Shown here: positions 20,255 to 33,600 of the stretch, one piece after another
How positions within the stretch are numbered: the stretch's first letter is position 1
Layout: each line of letters begins with the position of its first letter
NCBI RefSeq assembly: GCF_020497125.1
Contig: NW_025422895.1
Coordinates: forward strand, 868,001 to 932,000
Origin: Mauremys mutica
Taxonomy: Eukaryota > Chordata > Testudines > Geoemydidae
Direction of reading: 5' to 3'
Length of the DNA: 64,000 bases
The notes under the pieces: generated by a model
Databases searched by the model: none
The model's input: only the letters and a program-made list of their open reading frames with translations
Told to the model about the DNA's origin: nothing
Made by a program: the position numbers and the translations under genes

Positions 20255-21285
20255 GCAGCGGCGCCCTGAGTAGGGGCCGGAGCTAGGCTGAGGAGGGGCC
20301 TATAAAAGTGGCCGCCCAGCCATGCAGCGAAACAGGAGCCAGCAAACAGGGCGGCGAACAGGGGAGTTTGCGTTGGAGAGTTCCCATTGGAGGAGCAGGT
20401 ATTTGGATTTGCATCTCTGTCTTTGTAGTGCATGTATCTCTCTGTAGAGGCCCGTCGGGGCAGACTGCTGAGCCGGCAGCGGCGCCCTGAGTAGGGGGCG
20501 GAGCTAGGCTGAGGAGGGGCCTATAAAAGCGGCAGCCCAGCCATGCAGCGGCACAGGAGCCAGTGAGCAGCAGCACAGGAGCCAGCGAACAGGGGAGTTT
20601 GCGTGGGAGAATTCCCATTGGAGGAGCAGGTATTTGGATTTGCAAAATTTTTGTGGATTTCCATCTGTCTTTGTAGTGCTTGTATCTCTCTGTAGAGGCC
20701 CGTCGGGGCAGACTGCTGAGCGGGCAGCGGAGCCCTGAGTAGGGGGCGGAGCTAGGCTGAGGAGGGGCCTGTAAATGCGGGCCGCCCCATTCAGGCAGCG
20801 GCAGAGGAGCCAGGAAACAGGGGCGTTTGCGTGGGAGAGTTCCCATTGGAGGAGCAGGTATTTGGATTTGCATCTGTCTTTGTGGATTTGCATCTGTCTT
20901 TTTAGTGCTTGTATCTCTCTGTAGAGGCCCATCGGGGCAGACTGCTGAGCGGGCAGCGGCGCCCAGTGTAGGGGGCGGAGTTAGGCTGAGGAGGGGCCTT
21001 TAAAAGCGGCCCCAAGCCAGGCAGCGGCACAGGAACCAGCAAACAGGGCTACGAACAGGGGAGTTTGTGTGGGACAGTTCCCATTGGAGGAGCAGGTATA
21101 TGGATTTGCATCTGTCTTTGTGGATGGCATCTGTCTTTGTAGTGCTTGTATCTCTCTGTAGAGACCCGTCGGCCCAGACTGCTGAGCGGTCAGGAGTGCC
21201 CTGAGTGGGGGGCGGAACTAGGCTGAGGAGGGGTCTATAAAAGCGGCCGCCTAGCCAGGCAGCGGCACAGGAGCCAGCGAACAGG
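20255..21285 (+). repeat. Duplicated post-CR1 block, first copy (array 2)
   Basis: About 1.03 kb repeated with an offset of 1162 bp at 21417-22447. Both copies contain the diagnostic monomer with GCAGCGAAACAGGAG (TATAAAAGTGG promoter), a monomer in which the first octamer is replaced by TTTGCAAAATTTTTG, and a CCTTTAAAAG TATA variant. Differences between copies are few, for example GCCGGAGCTAGG against GTCGGAGTTAGG. Confidence 0.85.
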
Positions 21286-21416
21286 ACAGTTTGCGTGGGA
21301 GAGTTCCCATTGGAGAAGCAGGTATTTGGATTTGCATCTGTATTTGTGGATTTGCATCTGTCTAAGCAGTGCTTGTATCTCTCTGTAGAGGCCCGTCGGG
21401 GCAGACTGCTGAGCGG

Positions 21417-22447
21417 GGAGCGGCGCCCTGAGTAGGGGTCGGAGTTAGGCTGAGGAGGGGCCTATAAAAGTGGCCGCCCAGCCATGCAGCGAAACAGGAG
21501 CCAGCAAACAGGGCGGCGAACAGGGGAGTTTGCGTTGGAGAGTTCCCATTGGAGGAGCAGGTATTTGGATTTGCATCTCTGTCTTTGTAGTGCATGTATC
21601 TCTCTGTAGAGGCCCGTCGGGGCAGACTGCTGAGCCGGTAGCGGCGCCCTGAGTAGGGTGCGGAGCTAGGCTGAGGAGGGGCCTATAAAAGCGGCAGCCC
21701 AGCCATGCAGCGGCACAGGAGCCAGTGAGCAGCAGCACAGGAGCCAGCGAACAGGGGAGTTTGCGTGGGAGAATTCCCATTGGAGGAGCAGGTATTTGGA
21801 TTTGCAAAATTTTTGTGGATTTCCATCTGTCTTTGTAGTGCTTGTATCTCTCTGTAGAGGCCCGTCGGGGCAGACTGCTGAGCGGGCAGCGGAGCCCTGA
21901 GTAGGGGGCGGAGCTAGGCTGAGGAGGGGCCTGTAAATGCGGCCGCCCATTCAGGCAGCGGCAGAGGAGCCAGGAAACAGGGGCGTTTGCGTGGGAGAGT
22001 TCCCATTGGAGGAGCAGGTATTTGGATTTGCATCTGTCTTTGTGGATTTGCATCTGTCTTTTTAGTGCTTGTATCTCTCTGTAGAGGCCCATCGGGGCAG
22101 ACTGCTGAGCGGGCAGCGGCGCCCAGTGTAGGGGGCGGAGTTAGGCTGACGAGGGGCCTTTAAAAGCGGCCCCAAGCCAGGCAGCGGCACAGGAACCAGC
22201 AAACAGGGCTACGAACAGGGGAGTTTGTGTGGGACAGTTCCCATTGGAGGAGCAGGTATATGGATTTGCATCTGTCTTAGTGGATGGCATCTGTCTTTGT
22301 AGTGCTTGTATCTCTCTGTAGAGACCCGTCGGCCCAGACTGCTGAGCGGTCAGGAGTGCCCTGAGTGGGGGGCGGAACTAGGCTGAGGAGGGGTCTATAA
22401 AAGCGGCCGCCTAGCCAGGCAGCGGCACAGGAGCCAGCGAACAGGGG
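21417..22447 (+). repeat. Duplicated post-CR1 block, second copy (array 2)
   Basis: Second tandem copy of the post-CR1 block. At its right end it runs into a monomer with GTTCCCATGGGTGGAGCAGG instead of the usual CCCATTGG. The single block after CR1 copy 3 has this right end and the left end of the first copy, as expected from unequal recombination between the two. Confidence 0.8.
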
Positions 22448-23004
22448 AGTTTGCGTGGGAGAGTTCCCATGGGTGGAGCAGGTAATTGGATTTGCATCTG
22501 TCTTTGTGGATTTGCATCTGTCTTTGTGGTGCTTGTATCTCTCTGTAGAGGCCCGTCGGGGCAGAATGCTGAGCGGGCAGCATGCTGAGCGGGCAGCGGC
22601 GCCCTGAGTAGGAGGCGGAGCTAGGCTGAGGAGGGGCCTATATAAGCGGCCGCCCAGCCAGGCAGCGGCACAGGAGCCAGCAAGCAGCGGCACAGAAACC
22701 AGCGAACAGGGGCGTTTCCGTGGGAGAGTTCCCATTGGAGGAGCAGCTATTTGGATTTGCATCTTTCTTTGTGGATTTGCGTCTATCTTTCCAGTGCTTG
22801 TATCTCTCTGTAGAGGCCCGTCGGGGCAGACTGCTGAGCGGGCAGCGGCGCCCTGAGTAGGGGGCGGAGATAGGCTGAGGAGGGCCTATAAAAGCGGCCG
22901 CCCAGCCAGGCAGCTGTACAAGAGCCAGCAAACAGGGGAGTTTGCGTGGAGAGTTCCCATTGGAGGAGCAAGTATTTGGATTTGCATCTGTCTTTGTGGA
23001 TTTG

Positions 23005-25849
23005 CATCTGTTTTTGTAGTGCTTGTATCTCTCTGTAGAGGCCCGTCGGGGCAGACTGCTGAGCGGGCAGCGACGCCCTGAGTAGGGGGCGGAGCTAGGC
23101 TGAGGAGGGTCCTATAAAAGCGGCCGCCCAACCAGGCAGCGGCACAGGAGTCAGTGTGCAGCGGCACAGGAATCAGCGAACAGAGGAGTTTGCGTGAAAG
23201 AGTTCCCATTGGAGGAGCAGGTATTTGGATTTGCATCTGTCTTTGTCGATTTGCATCTGTTTTTGTAGTGCTTGTATCTCTCTGTAGAGGCCCGTCGGGG
23301 CAGACTGCTGAGCGGGCAGCGGTGCCCTGAGTAGGGGGCGGAGCTAGGCTGAGGAGGGGCCTATAAAAGCTGCCTCCCAGCCAGTCAGGGGCACAGGAGC
23401 CAGCGAGCAGCGGCAGAGGAGCCAGAGAAAAGGGGCGTTTGCGTGGGAGAGTTCCCATTGGAGGAGCAGGTATTTGGATTTGCATCTGTCTTGTAGTGCT
23501 TTTATCTCTCTGTAGAGGCCCGTCGGGGCAGAATGCTGAGCGGGCAGAGTCGCCCTGAATGGGGGGCGGAGCTAGGCTGAGGTGGGGCCTATAATAGCAG
23601 CCGCCCAGGCAGGCAGCGGCACAGGAGCCAGCGAGCAGCGGCACAGGAGCCAGCAAACAGGGGAGTTTGTGTGGGAGAGTTCTCATTGGAGAAGCAGGTA
23701 TTTGGATTTGCATCTGTCTTTGTGGATTTGCATCTGTCTTTGTAGTGCTTGTATCTCTCTGTAGAGGCCCGTCGGGGCTGACTGCTGAGCGGGCAGCGGC
23801 GCCCTGAGTAGGGGGCGGAGCTAGGCTAGGAGGGGCCTATAAAAGCGGCCGCCCAACCAGGCAGCGGCACAGGAGTCAGCGAACAGAGGAGTTTGCGTGG
23901 GAGACTTCCCATTGGAGGAGCAGGTATTTGGATTTGCATCTGTCTTTGTGGATTTGCATCTGTCTTTGTAGTGCTTGTATCTCTCTGTAGAGGCTCGTCG
24001 TGGCAGACTGCTGAGCGGGCAGCGGCGCCCTGAGTAGGGGGCGGAGCTAGCCTGAGGAGGGGCCTATAAAAGCGGCCGCCCAGCCATGCAGCGGCACGGG
24101 AGCCAGCGAACAGGGGAGTTTGCGTGGGAGAGTTCCCATTGGAGGAGCAGGTATTTGGATTCCCATCAGTCTTGCAGTGCTTTTATCTCTCTGTAGAGAC
24201 CCGTCGGGGCAGAATGCTGAGCGGGCAGAGGCTCCCTGAGTGGGGGGCGGAGCTAGGCTGAGGTGGGGCCTATAAAAGCAGCCGCCCAGCCAGGCAGCGG
24301 CACAGGAGCCAGCGAGCAGCGGCACAGGAGCCAGCTAACAGGGGAATTTGCGTGGGAGAGTTCCCATTGGAGGAGCAGGTATTTGGATTTGCATCTGTTT
24401 TGTGGATTTGCATCTGTCTTTGTAGTGCGTGTATCTCTCTGTAGAGGCCCGTCGGGGCAGACTGCTGAGCGGGCAGCGGAGCCCTGAGTAGGGGGCGGAA
24501 ATAGGCTGAGGAGGGGCCTATAAATGCGGCCGCCCATTCAGGCAGCGGCAGAGGAGCCAGGTAACAGGGGCGTTTGCGTGGGAGAGTTCCCATTGGAGGA
24601 GCAGGTATCTGGATTTGCATCTGTCTTTGTGGATTTGTATCTGTCTTTGTAGTGCTTGCATCTCTCTGTAGAGGCCCGTCGGTGCAGACTGCTGAGCGGG
24701 CAGCGGCGCCCTGACTAGGGGGCGTAGCTAGGCTGAGGAGGGGCCTAGAAAAGCGGCCGCCCAGCCAGGCAGCGGCACAGGAGACAGTGAGCAGCGGCAC
24801 AGGAGACAGCGAACAGGGGCATTTGCGTGGGAGGGTTCCCATTGGAGGAGCAGGTATTTGGATTTGCATCTGTCTTTGTGGATTTGCATCTGTCTTTGTA
24901 GTGCTTGTATCTCTCTGTAGAGGCCCGTCTGGGCAGACTGCTGAGCAGGAAGCGGCGCCCTGAGTAGGGGGCAGAACTAGGCTGAGGAGGGGCCTATAAA
25001 CAGCTGCCTCCCAGCCAGTCAGGGGCACAGGAGCCAGCGAGCAGCGGTACAGGAGCAAGGGAAAAGGGGCGTTTGCGTGGGAGAGTTCCCATTGGAGGAG
25101 CAGGTATTTGGATTTGCATATCTGTCTTTGTAGTGCTAGTATCTTTATTTAGAGTCCCGTCGGGGCAGAATGCTGAGCGGGCAGAGGCGCCCTGAGTGGG
25201 GGGCGGAGCTAGGCTGAGGTGGGGCCTACAATAGCAGCCTCCCAGCCAGGCAGCGGCACAGGAGCCAGCGAGCAGCGGCACAGGAGCCAGAAAACAGGGG
25301 AGTTTGTGTGGGAGAGTTCTCATTGGAGAAGCAGGTATTTGGATTTGCATCTGTCTTTGTGGATTTGCATCTGTCTTTGTAGTGCTTGTATCTCTCTGTA
25401 GAGGCCCGTCGGGGCAGACTGCTGAGCGGGCAGCGGCGCCCTGAGTAGGGGGCGGAGCTAGGCTGAGGAGGGGCCTATAAAAGCGGCCGCCCAACTAGGC
25501 AGCGGCACAGGAGTCAGCGAACAGAGGAGTTTGCATGGGAGAGTTCCCATTGGAGGAGCAGGTATTTGGATTTGCATCTGTCTTTGTGGATTTGCATCTG
25601 TCTTTGTAGTGCTTGTATCTCTCTGTAGAGGCGCGTCGGGGAGACTGCTGAGCGGGCAGCGGCGCCCTGAGTAGGGGGCGGAGCTAGGCTGAGGAGGGGC
25701 CTATAAAAGCGGCCGCCCAGCCATGCAGCGGCACAGGAGCCAGCGAACAGGGCGGCGAACAGGGGAGTTTGCGTGGGCAGTTCCCATTGGAGGAGCAGGT
25801 ATTTGGATTTGCATCTGTCTTTGTAGTGCTTGTATCTCTCTGTAGAGGC
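23005..25849 (+). repeat. Truncated higher-order repeat unit, array 2
   Basis: About 2.85 kb matching 3547-6390 of the first higher-order unit in array 1, including its private GCTAGCCTGAGG near 24050. The left edge is a fusion: the preceding octamer segment belongs to the post-CR1 linking monomers, and from GTTTTTGTAGTGC onward the sequence is interior higher-order unit. The same fusion occurs at about 42581 in array 3. A small indel (TATAAACAGCTGCC) near 24997 breaks one TATA region. Confidence 0.8.
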
Positions 25850-28800
25850 CCGTGGGGGCAGACTGCTGAGCGGGCAGCGGAGCCCTGTGTAGCGGGCGGA
25901 GCTAGGCTGAGGAGGGGCCTATAAAAGCGGCCGCCCAGCCAGGCAGCAGCACAGGAGCCAGCGAACAGCGGCACAGGAGCCAGCAAACAGGGGAGTTTGT
26001 GTGGGAGAGTTCTCATTGGAGAAGCAGGTTATTGGATTTGCATCTGTCTTTGTGGATTTGCATCTGTCTTTGTAGTGCTTGTATCTCTCTGTAGAGGCCC
26101 GTCGAGGCAGACTGCTGAGCGGGCAGCGGCTCTCTGAGTATGGGGCGGAGCTAGGCTGAGGAGGGGCCTATAAAAGCGGCCGCCCAGCCTGGCAGCGGCA
26201 CAGGAGCCAGCTAGCAGCGGCACAGGAGCAATCGAACAGGGGAGTTTGCGTGGGAGAGTTCCCATTGGAGGAGCAGGTATTTGGATTTGATTCAGTCTTG
26301 GAGTGCTTTTATCTCTCTGTAGAGGCCCGTCGGGGCAGAATGCTTGAGCGGGCAGAGGCTCCCTGAGTGGGGGGCGGAGCTAGGCTGAGGTGGGGCCTAT
26401 AAAAGCAGCCGCCCAGCCAGGCAGCGGCACAGGAGCCAGCGAGCAGCGGCACAGGAGCAAGCGAAGAGGGGAATTTGTGTGGGAGAGTTCCCATTGGAGG
26501 ATCAGGTATTTGGATTTGCATCTGTCTTTGTGGATTTGCATCTGTCTTTGTAGTGCTTCTATCTCTCTGTAGAGGCCCGTCGCGTCAGTCTGCTGAGAAG
26601 GCAGCGGCGCCCTGAGTAGGGGGCGGAGCAAGGCTGAGAAGGGGCCTATAAAAGCGGGCCGGTCTGCCTGGCAGATGCACAGGAGCTAGCGAGCAGCGGC
26701 ACAGGAGCCAGTCAACAGGGTACTTCGAAAGGGAGAGTTCCCATTGGAGGAGCAGGTATTTGGATTTGCATTTTTTTTTGTGGATTTTGCATCTGTCTTT
26801 GTAGTGCTTGTATCTCTCTGTAGAGGCCCGTCGGGGCAGACTGCTGAGCGGGCTGCGGCGCCCTGAGTAGGGGGCGGAGCTAGGCTGCGGAGGGCCTATA
26901 AAACCGGCCACCCAGCCAGGCAGCGGCACAGGAGCCAGGCGAAACAGGGGACTTTGCGTGGGAGAGTTCCCACTGGAGGAGCAGGTATTTGGATTTGCAT
27001 CTGTTCTTCGTGGATTTTGCATTTGTCTTTGTAGTGCTTGTATGTCTCTTTATAGGCCCGTCGGGGCAGACTGCTGAGCGGGCTGCGGTGCCCTACGTAG
27101 GGGGCGGATCTAGGCTGAGGAGGGGCTTATAAAAGCGGCCGCCCAGCCAAGCAGCGGCATAGAAGCCAGCGAGCAGCGGCACAGGAGCCAGCGAACAGGG
27201 GAGATTGCATGGGAGAGTTCCCATTGGAGGAGTACGTATTTGGATTGGCATCTGTCTTTGTAGTGATGGTATCTCTCTGTAGAGTCCCGTGGGGGCAGAA
27301 TGCTGAGCGGGGCAGAGGCGCCCTGATTGGGGGGCGGAGCTAGTCTGAGGAGGGGCCTTTATAAGCAGCGTCCCAGCCAGGCAGCGGCACAGGAGCCTGC
27401 GAGCAGCGGCACAGGAGCCAGCTAACAGGGGAATTTGCATGGGAGAGTTCCCATTGGAGGAGCAGGTATTTGGATTTGCATCTGTTTTGTGGATTTTCAT
27501 CTGTCTTTGTAGTGCTCGTAATCTCTCTGTAGAGGCCCGTCGGGGGCAGACTGCTGAGCGGGCAGCGGTTGCCCTGAGTAGGGGGCGCAGCTAGGCTGAG
27601 GAGGGGCCTATAAAAGCAGCAGCCAAGCCAGGCAGCGGCACAGGAGACAGCGAGCAGAGGCACAGGAGCAATCGAACAGGGGAGTTTGCATGGGAGAGTT
27701 CCCATTGGAGGAGCAGGTATTTGGATTTGCATCTGTTTTGTAGATTTGCATCTGTTTTTGTAGTGCTTGTATCTCTCTGTAGAGGCCCGTCGGGGCAGAC
27801 TGCTGAGCGGGCAGCGGAGCCCTGAGTAGGGGGCGGAGCTAGGCTGAGGAGGGTCCTATAAAAGCGGCCGCCCAACCAGGCAGCGGCACAGGAGTCAGTG
27901 TGCAGCGGCACAGGAATCAGCGAACAGAGGAGTTTGCGTGTGAAAGAGTTCCCATTGGAGGAGCAGGTATTTGGATTTGCATCTGTCTTTGTCGATTTGC
28001 ATCTGTTTTTGTAGTGCTTGTATCTCTCTGTAGAGGCCCGTCGGGGCAGACTGCTGAGCGGGCAGCGGTGCCCTGAGTAGGGGGCGGAGCTAGGCTGAGG
28101 AGGGGCCTATAAAAGCTGCCTCCCAGCCAGTCAGGGGCACAGGAGCCAGCGAGCAGCGGCAGAGGAGCCAGAGAAAAGGGGCGTTTGCGTGGGAGAGTTC
28201 CCATTGGAGGAGCAGGTATTTGGATTTGCATCTGTCTTGTAGTGCTTTTATCTCTCTGTAGAGGCCCGTCGGGGCAGAATGCTGAGCGGGCAGAGTCGCC
28301 CTGAATGGGGGGCGGAGCTAGGCTGAGGTGGGGCCTATAATAGCAGCCGCCCAGGCAGGCAGCGGCACAGGAGCCAGCGAGCAGCGGCCACAGGAGCCAG
28401 CAAACAGGGGAGTTTGTGTGGGAGAGTTTCTCATTGGAGAAGCAGGTATTTGGATTTGCATCTGTCTTTGTGGATTTGCATCTGTCTTTGTAGTGCTTGT
28501 ATCTCTCTGTAGAGGCCCGTCGGGGCTGACTGCTGAGCGGGCAGCGGCGCCCTGAGTAGGGGGCGGAGCTAGGCTAGGAGGGGCCTATAAAAGCGGCCGC
28601 CCAACCAGGCAGCGGCACAGGAGTCAGCGAACAGAGGAGTTTGCGTGGGAGACTTCCCATTGGAGGAGCAGGGTATTTGGATTTGCATCTGTCTTTGTGG
28701 ATTTGCATCTGTCTTTGTAGTGCTTGTATCTCTCTGTAGAGGCTCGTCGTGGCAAGACTGCTGAGCGGGCAGCGGGCGCCCTGAGTAGGGGGCGGAGCTA

Positions 28801-30606
28801 GGCTGAGGAGGGGCCTATAAAAGCGGCCGCCCAGCCATGCAGCGGCACGGGAGCCAGCGAACAGGGGAGTTTGCGTGGGAGAGTTCCCATTGGAGGAGCA
28901 GGTATTTGGATTCCCATCAGTCTTGCAGTGCTTTTATCTCTCTGTAGAGACCCGTCGGGGCAGACTGCTGAGCGGGCAGAGGATCCCTGAGTGGGGGGCG
29001 GAGCTAGGCTGAGGTTGGGCCTATAAAAGCAGCCGCCCAGCCAGGCAGCGGCACAGGAGCCAGCGAGCAGCGGCACAGGAGCCAGCTAACAGGGGAAATT
29101 TGCGTGGGAGAGTTCCCATTGGAGGAGCAGGTATTTGGATTTGCATCTGTTTTGTGGATTTGCATCTGTCTTTGTAGTGCGTGTATCTCTCTGTAGAGGC
29201 CCGTCGGGGCAGACTGCTGAGCGGGCAGCGGAGCCCTGAGTAGGGGGCGGAAATAGGCTGAGGAGGGGCCTATAAATGCGGCCGCCCATACAGGCAGCGG
29301 CAGAGGAGCCAGTTAACAGGGGCTGATGCGTGGGAGAGTTCCCATTGGAGGAGCAGGTATCTGGATTTGCATCTGTCTTTGTGGATTTGTATCTGTCTTT
29401 GTAGTGCTTGCATCTCTCTGTAGAGGCCCGTCGGTGCAGACTGCTGAGCGGGCAGCGGCGCCCTGACTAGGGGGCGTAGCTAGGCTGAGGAGGGGCCTAG
29501 AAAAGCGGCCGCCCAGCCAGGCAGCGGCACAGGAGACAGTGAGCAGCGGCACAGGAGACAGCGAACAGGGGCATTTGCGTGGGAGGGTTCCCATTGGAGG
29601 AGCAGGTATTTGGATTTGCATCTGTCTTTGTGGATTTGCATCTGTCTTTGTAGTGCTTGTATCTCTCTGTAGAGGCCCGTCTGGGCAGACTGCTGAGCAG
29701 GAAGCGGCGCCCTGAGTAGGGGGCAGAACTAGGCTGAGGAGGGGCCTATAAAAGCTGCCTCCCAGCCAGTCAGGGGCACAGGAGCCAGCGAGCAGCGGTA
29801 CAGGAGCCAGAAAACAGGGGCGTTTGGGTGGGAGAGTTCGCATTGGAGGAGCAGGTATTTGGATTTGCATATCTGTCTTTGTAGTGCTAGTATCTTTATT
29901 TAGAGTCCCGTCGGGGCAGAATGCTGAGCGGGCATAGGCGCCCTGAGTGTTGGGGGGAGATAGGATGAGTTTGGGCATACAATAGCAGCCTCCCAGCCAG
30001 GCAGCGGCACAGGAGCCAGCGAGCAGCGGCACAGGAGCCAGAAAACAGGGGAGTTTGTGTGGGAGAGTTCTCATTGGTAGAAGCAGGTATTTGGATTTGC
30101 ATTCTGTCTTTGTGGATTTGCATCTGTCTTTGTAGTGCTTGTATCTCTCTGTAGAGGCCCGTCGGGGCAGACTGCTGAGCGGGCAGCGGCGCCCTGAGTA
30201 GGGGGCGGAGCTAGGCTGAGGAGGGGCCTATAAAAGCGGCCGCCCAACTAGGCAGCGGCACAGGAGTCAGCGAACAGAGGAGTTTGCATGGGAGAGTTCC
30301 CATTGGAGGAGCAGGTATTTGGATTTGCATCTGTCTTTGTGGATTTGCATCTGTCTTTGTAGTGCTTGTATCTCTCTGTAGAGGCGCGTCGGGGAGACTG
30401 CTGAGCGGGCAGCGGCGCGCCCTGAGTAGGGGGCGGAGCTAGGCTGAGGAGGGGCCTATAAAAGCGGCCGCCCAGCCATGCAGCGGCACAGGAGCCAGCG
30501 AAAAGGGCGGCGAACAGGGGAGTTTGCGTGGGCAGTTTCCCATTGGAGGAGCAGGTATATTTGGATTTGCATCTGTCTTTGTAGTGCTTGTATCTCTCTG
30601 TAGAGG
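25850..30606 (+). repeat. Complete higher-order repeat unit, array 2
   Basis: Equivalent to 6391-11127 in array 1 and 45421-50156 in array 3, and about 20 bp longer. The extra length is spread over many single-base insertions (for example GCTTGAGCGG at 26343 and GGATTTTGCATC near 26785). The pattern is more like raw-read error than biological divergence because the substitutions that distinguish higher-order units are preserved. Confidence 0.8.
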
Positions 30607-33600
30607 CCCGTCGGGGCAGACTGCTGAGCGGGCAGCGGCTCTCTGAGTAGGGGGCGCAGCTAGGCTGAGGAGGGGCCTATAAAAGCGGCCGCCCAGCCAG
30701 GCAGCGGCACAGGAGCCAGCGAACAGTGGGAGTTTGCGTGGGAGAGTTCCATTGGAGGAGCAGGTATCTGGATTTGCATCTGTCTTTGTGGATTTGTATC
30801 TGTCTTTGTAGTGCTTGTATCTCTCTGTAGAGGCCCGTTGGGGCAGACTGCTGAGCGGGCACCGGCGCCCTGACTAGGGGGCGGAGCTAGGCTGAGGAGG
30901 GGCCTAGAAAAGCGGCCGCCCAGCCAGGCAGCGGCACAGGAGACAGTGAGCAGCGGCACAGGAGATAGCGAACAGGGGCATTTGCGTGGGAGGGTTCCCA
31001 TTGGAGGAGCAGGTATTTGGATTTGCATCTTTCTTTGTGGATTTGCACCTGTCTTTGTAGGGCTTGTATCTCTCTGTAGAGGCCCGACGGGGCAGACTGC
31101 TGAGCGGGCAGCGGCGCCCTGAGTAAGGGGCTGAGCTAGGCTGAGGAGGGCCTATAAAAGCGGCCGCCCAGCCAGGCAGCCACACAGCTGCGAGCAGTGA
31201 ACTGGGTGGCGAACAGGGGATTTTGCGTGGGATAGTTCCCTTTGGAGGAGCAGGTATTTGGATTTGCATCTGTCTTTGTGTATTTGCATCTGTCTTTGTA
31301 GTGCTTGTATCTCTATGTAGAGGCCGTCGGGGCTGACTGCTGAGCGGCAGCGGCGCCCTGAGTAGCGGCGGAGCTAGGCTGAGGAGGGGCCTACAGAATC
31401 ACCCGCCCAGCCAGGCAGCGGCACAGCTGCGAGCAGCGGCACAGGAGCCAGCAAACTGGGGAGTTTGCGTGAGAGTGTTCCCAGTGGAGGAGCAGGTATT
31501 TGGATTGCATCTGTCATTGCGGATTTCCATCTGTCTTTGTAGTGCTTGTATATCTCTGTAGAGGCCCGTCGGGGCAAAGTGCTGAGCAGGCTGTGGAGCC
31601 CTGAGTAGGGGGCGGAGCTAGGCTGAGGAGGGGACTATAAAAGCGGCCGCCCAGCCAGGCAGCGGCACAGGAGCCAGCGATCAGCGGCACAGGATCCAGC
31701 GAACAGGGGAGATTGCGTGGGAGAGTTCCCATTGGAGGAGCAGGTATTTGGATTTGCATCTGTCTTTGTGGATTTGCATCTGTCTTTGTAGTGCTTGTAT
31801 ATCTCTGTAGAGGCCCCGTCGGGGCAAAGTGCTGAGCGGACTGTGGAGCCCTGAGTAGGGGGCGGTGCTAGGCTGAGGAAGGGGCTATAAAAGCGGCCGC
31901 CCAGCCATGCAGCGGCACAGGAGCCAGCAAACAGGGCGGCGAACTGCGGAGTTTGCGTGGAACAGTTTCCCATTGGAGGAGCAGGTATTTTGGTTTGCAT
32001 ATCTGTCCTCTGTAGTGCTTTTTATCTCTCTGTAGGGCCCGTCGGGGCAACTGCTGAGCCGGCAGCGGCGCCCTGAGTAGCGGCGGAGCTAGGCAGAGGA
32101 GGGGCCTATAGAAAGCACCCTCCCAGCCAGGCAGAGGCACAGCTGCGAGCAGCGGGACAGGAGCCAGCAAACAGGGGAGTTTGCGTGTTGAGAGTTCCCA
32201 GTGGAGGAGCAGGTATTTGGATTTGCATCTCTCTTTGTGGATTTGCTTCTGTCTTTGTAGTGCTTGTATCTCTCTGTAGAGGCGTGTCGAGGCAGACTGC
32301 TGAGCGGGCAGCGGCGCCCTGAGTAGGGGGCGCAGCTAGGCTGAGGAGGGGCCTATAAAAGCGGCCGCCCAGCCAGGAAGCGGCACAGGATCCAGCGAAC
32401 AGGGAGTTTGCATGTGAGAGTTCCCATTGGAGGAGCAGGTATGTGGATTTGCTTCTGTCTTTGTAGTGCTTGTATCTCTCTGTAGAGGCGCGTCGAGGCA
32501 GACTGCTGAGCGGGCAGCGGCGCCCTGAGTAGGGGGCGCAGCTAGGCTGAGGAGGGGCCTATAAAAAGCGGCCGCCCATTCAGGCTGCGGAAGAGGAGCC
32601 AGCGAAACAGGTGCGTTTGCGTGGAAGAGTTCCCATTCGAGGAGCAGGTATTAGGATTTGCATCTCTCTTTGTGGATTTGCATTGTCTTTTTAGTGCTTG
32701 TATCTCTCTGTAGAGGCCCGTGGGGGCACACTGCTGAGCGGGCAGCGGCGCCCTGCGTAGGGGGCGGAGCTAGGCTGAGGGGCCTATAAAAGCGGCCGCC
32801 CAGACAGGCAGCGGCACAGGAGCCAGCGAGCAGCGGCACAGGAGACAACGAACAGAGGAGTTTGCTGTGAGAGAGTTCCCATTGAGGAGCAGGTATTTGG
32901 ATTTGCATCTGTCTTTGTGGATTTGCATCTGTCTTTGTAGTGCTTGTACCTCTCTGTAGAAGCCCGTCGGGGCAGTCTGCTGAGCGGACAGCGGCGCCCT
33001 GAGTAGGGGGCGAAGCTAGGCTGAGGAGGGGCCTATAAAAGCTTCCGCCATTTCAGGCTAGTGGCAGAGGAGCCAGCGAACAGGGGCGTTTGCGTGGATG
33101 AGTTCCCATTGGAGGAGCAGGTAATTGGATTTCCATCTGTCTTAGTGGATTTGCCTCTGTCTATGTAGTGCTTGTATCTCTCTGTAGAGGCCCGTCGGGG
33201 CAGTCTGCTGAACGGGCAGCGGCGCCCTGAGTAGGGGGCGAAGCTAGGCTGAGGAGGGGCCTATAAAACGGCCGCCAAGCCAGGCATCTGCACAAGAACC
33301 AGCAAACAGAGCGGTGAACAGGGGAGTTTGCGTGGGATACTTCCCGTTGGAGGAGCAGGTATTTGGATTTGCATCTCTCTTTGTGGATTTGCATCTGTCT
33401 TTGTAGTGCTTGTATCTCTCTGTAGAGGCCCGTCGGGGCAGACTGATGAGCGGGCAGCGGCGCCCTGAGTAGGGGGCGGAGCTAGGCTGAGGTGGGGCCT
33501 ATAAAAGAGGCCGCCCATTCAGGCAGCGCCACAGGAGCCAGCGAGCAGCGGCACAGGAGCCAGCGAACAGGGGCGTTTGCGTGGGAGAGTTCCCATTGGA

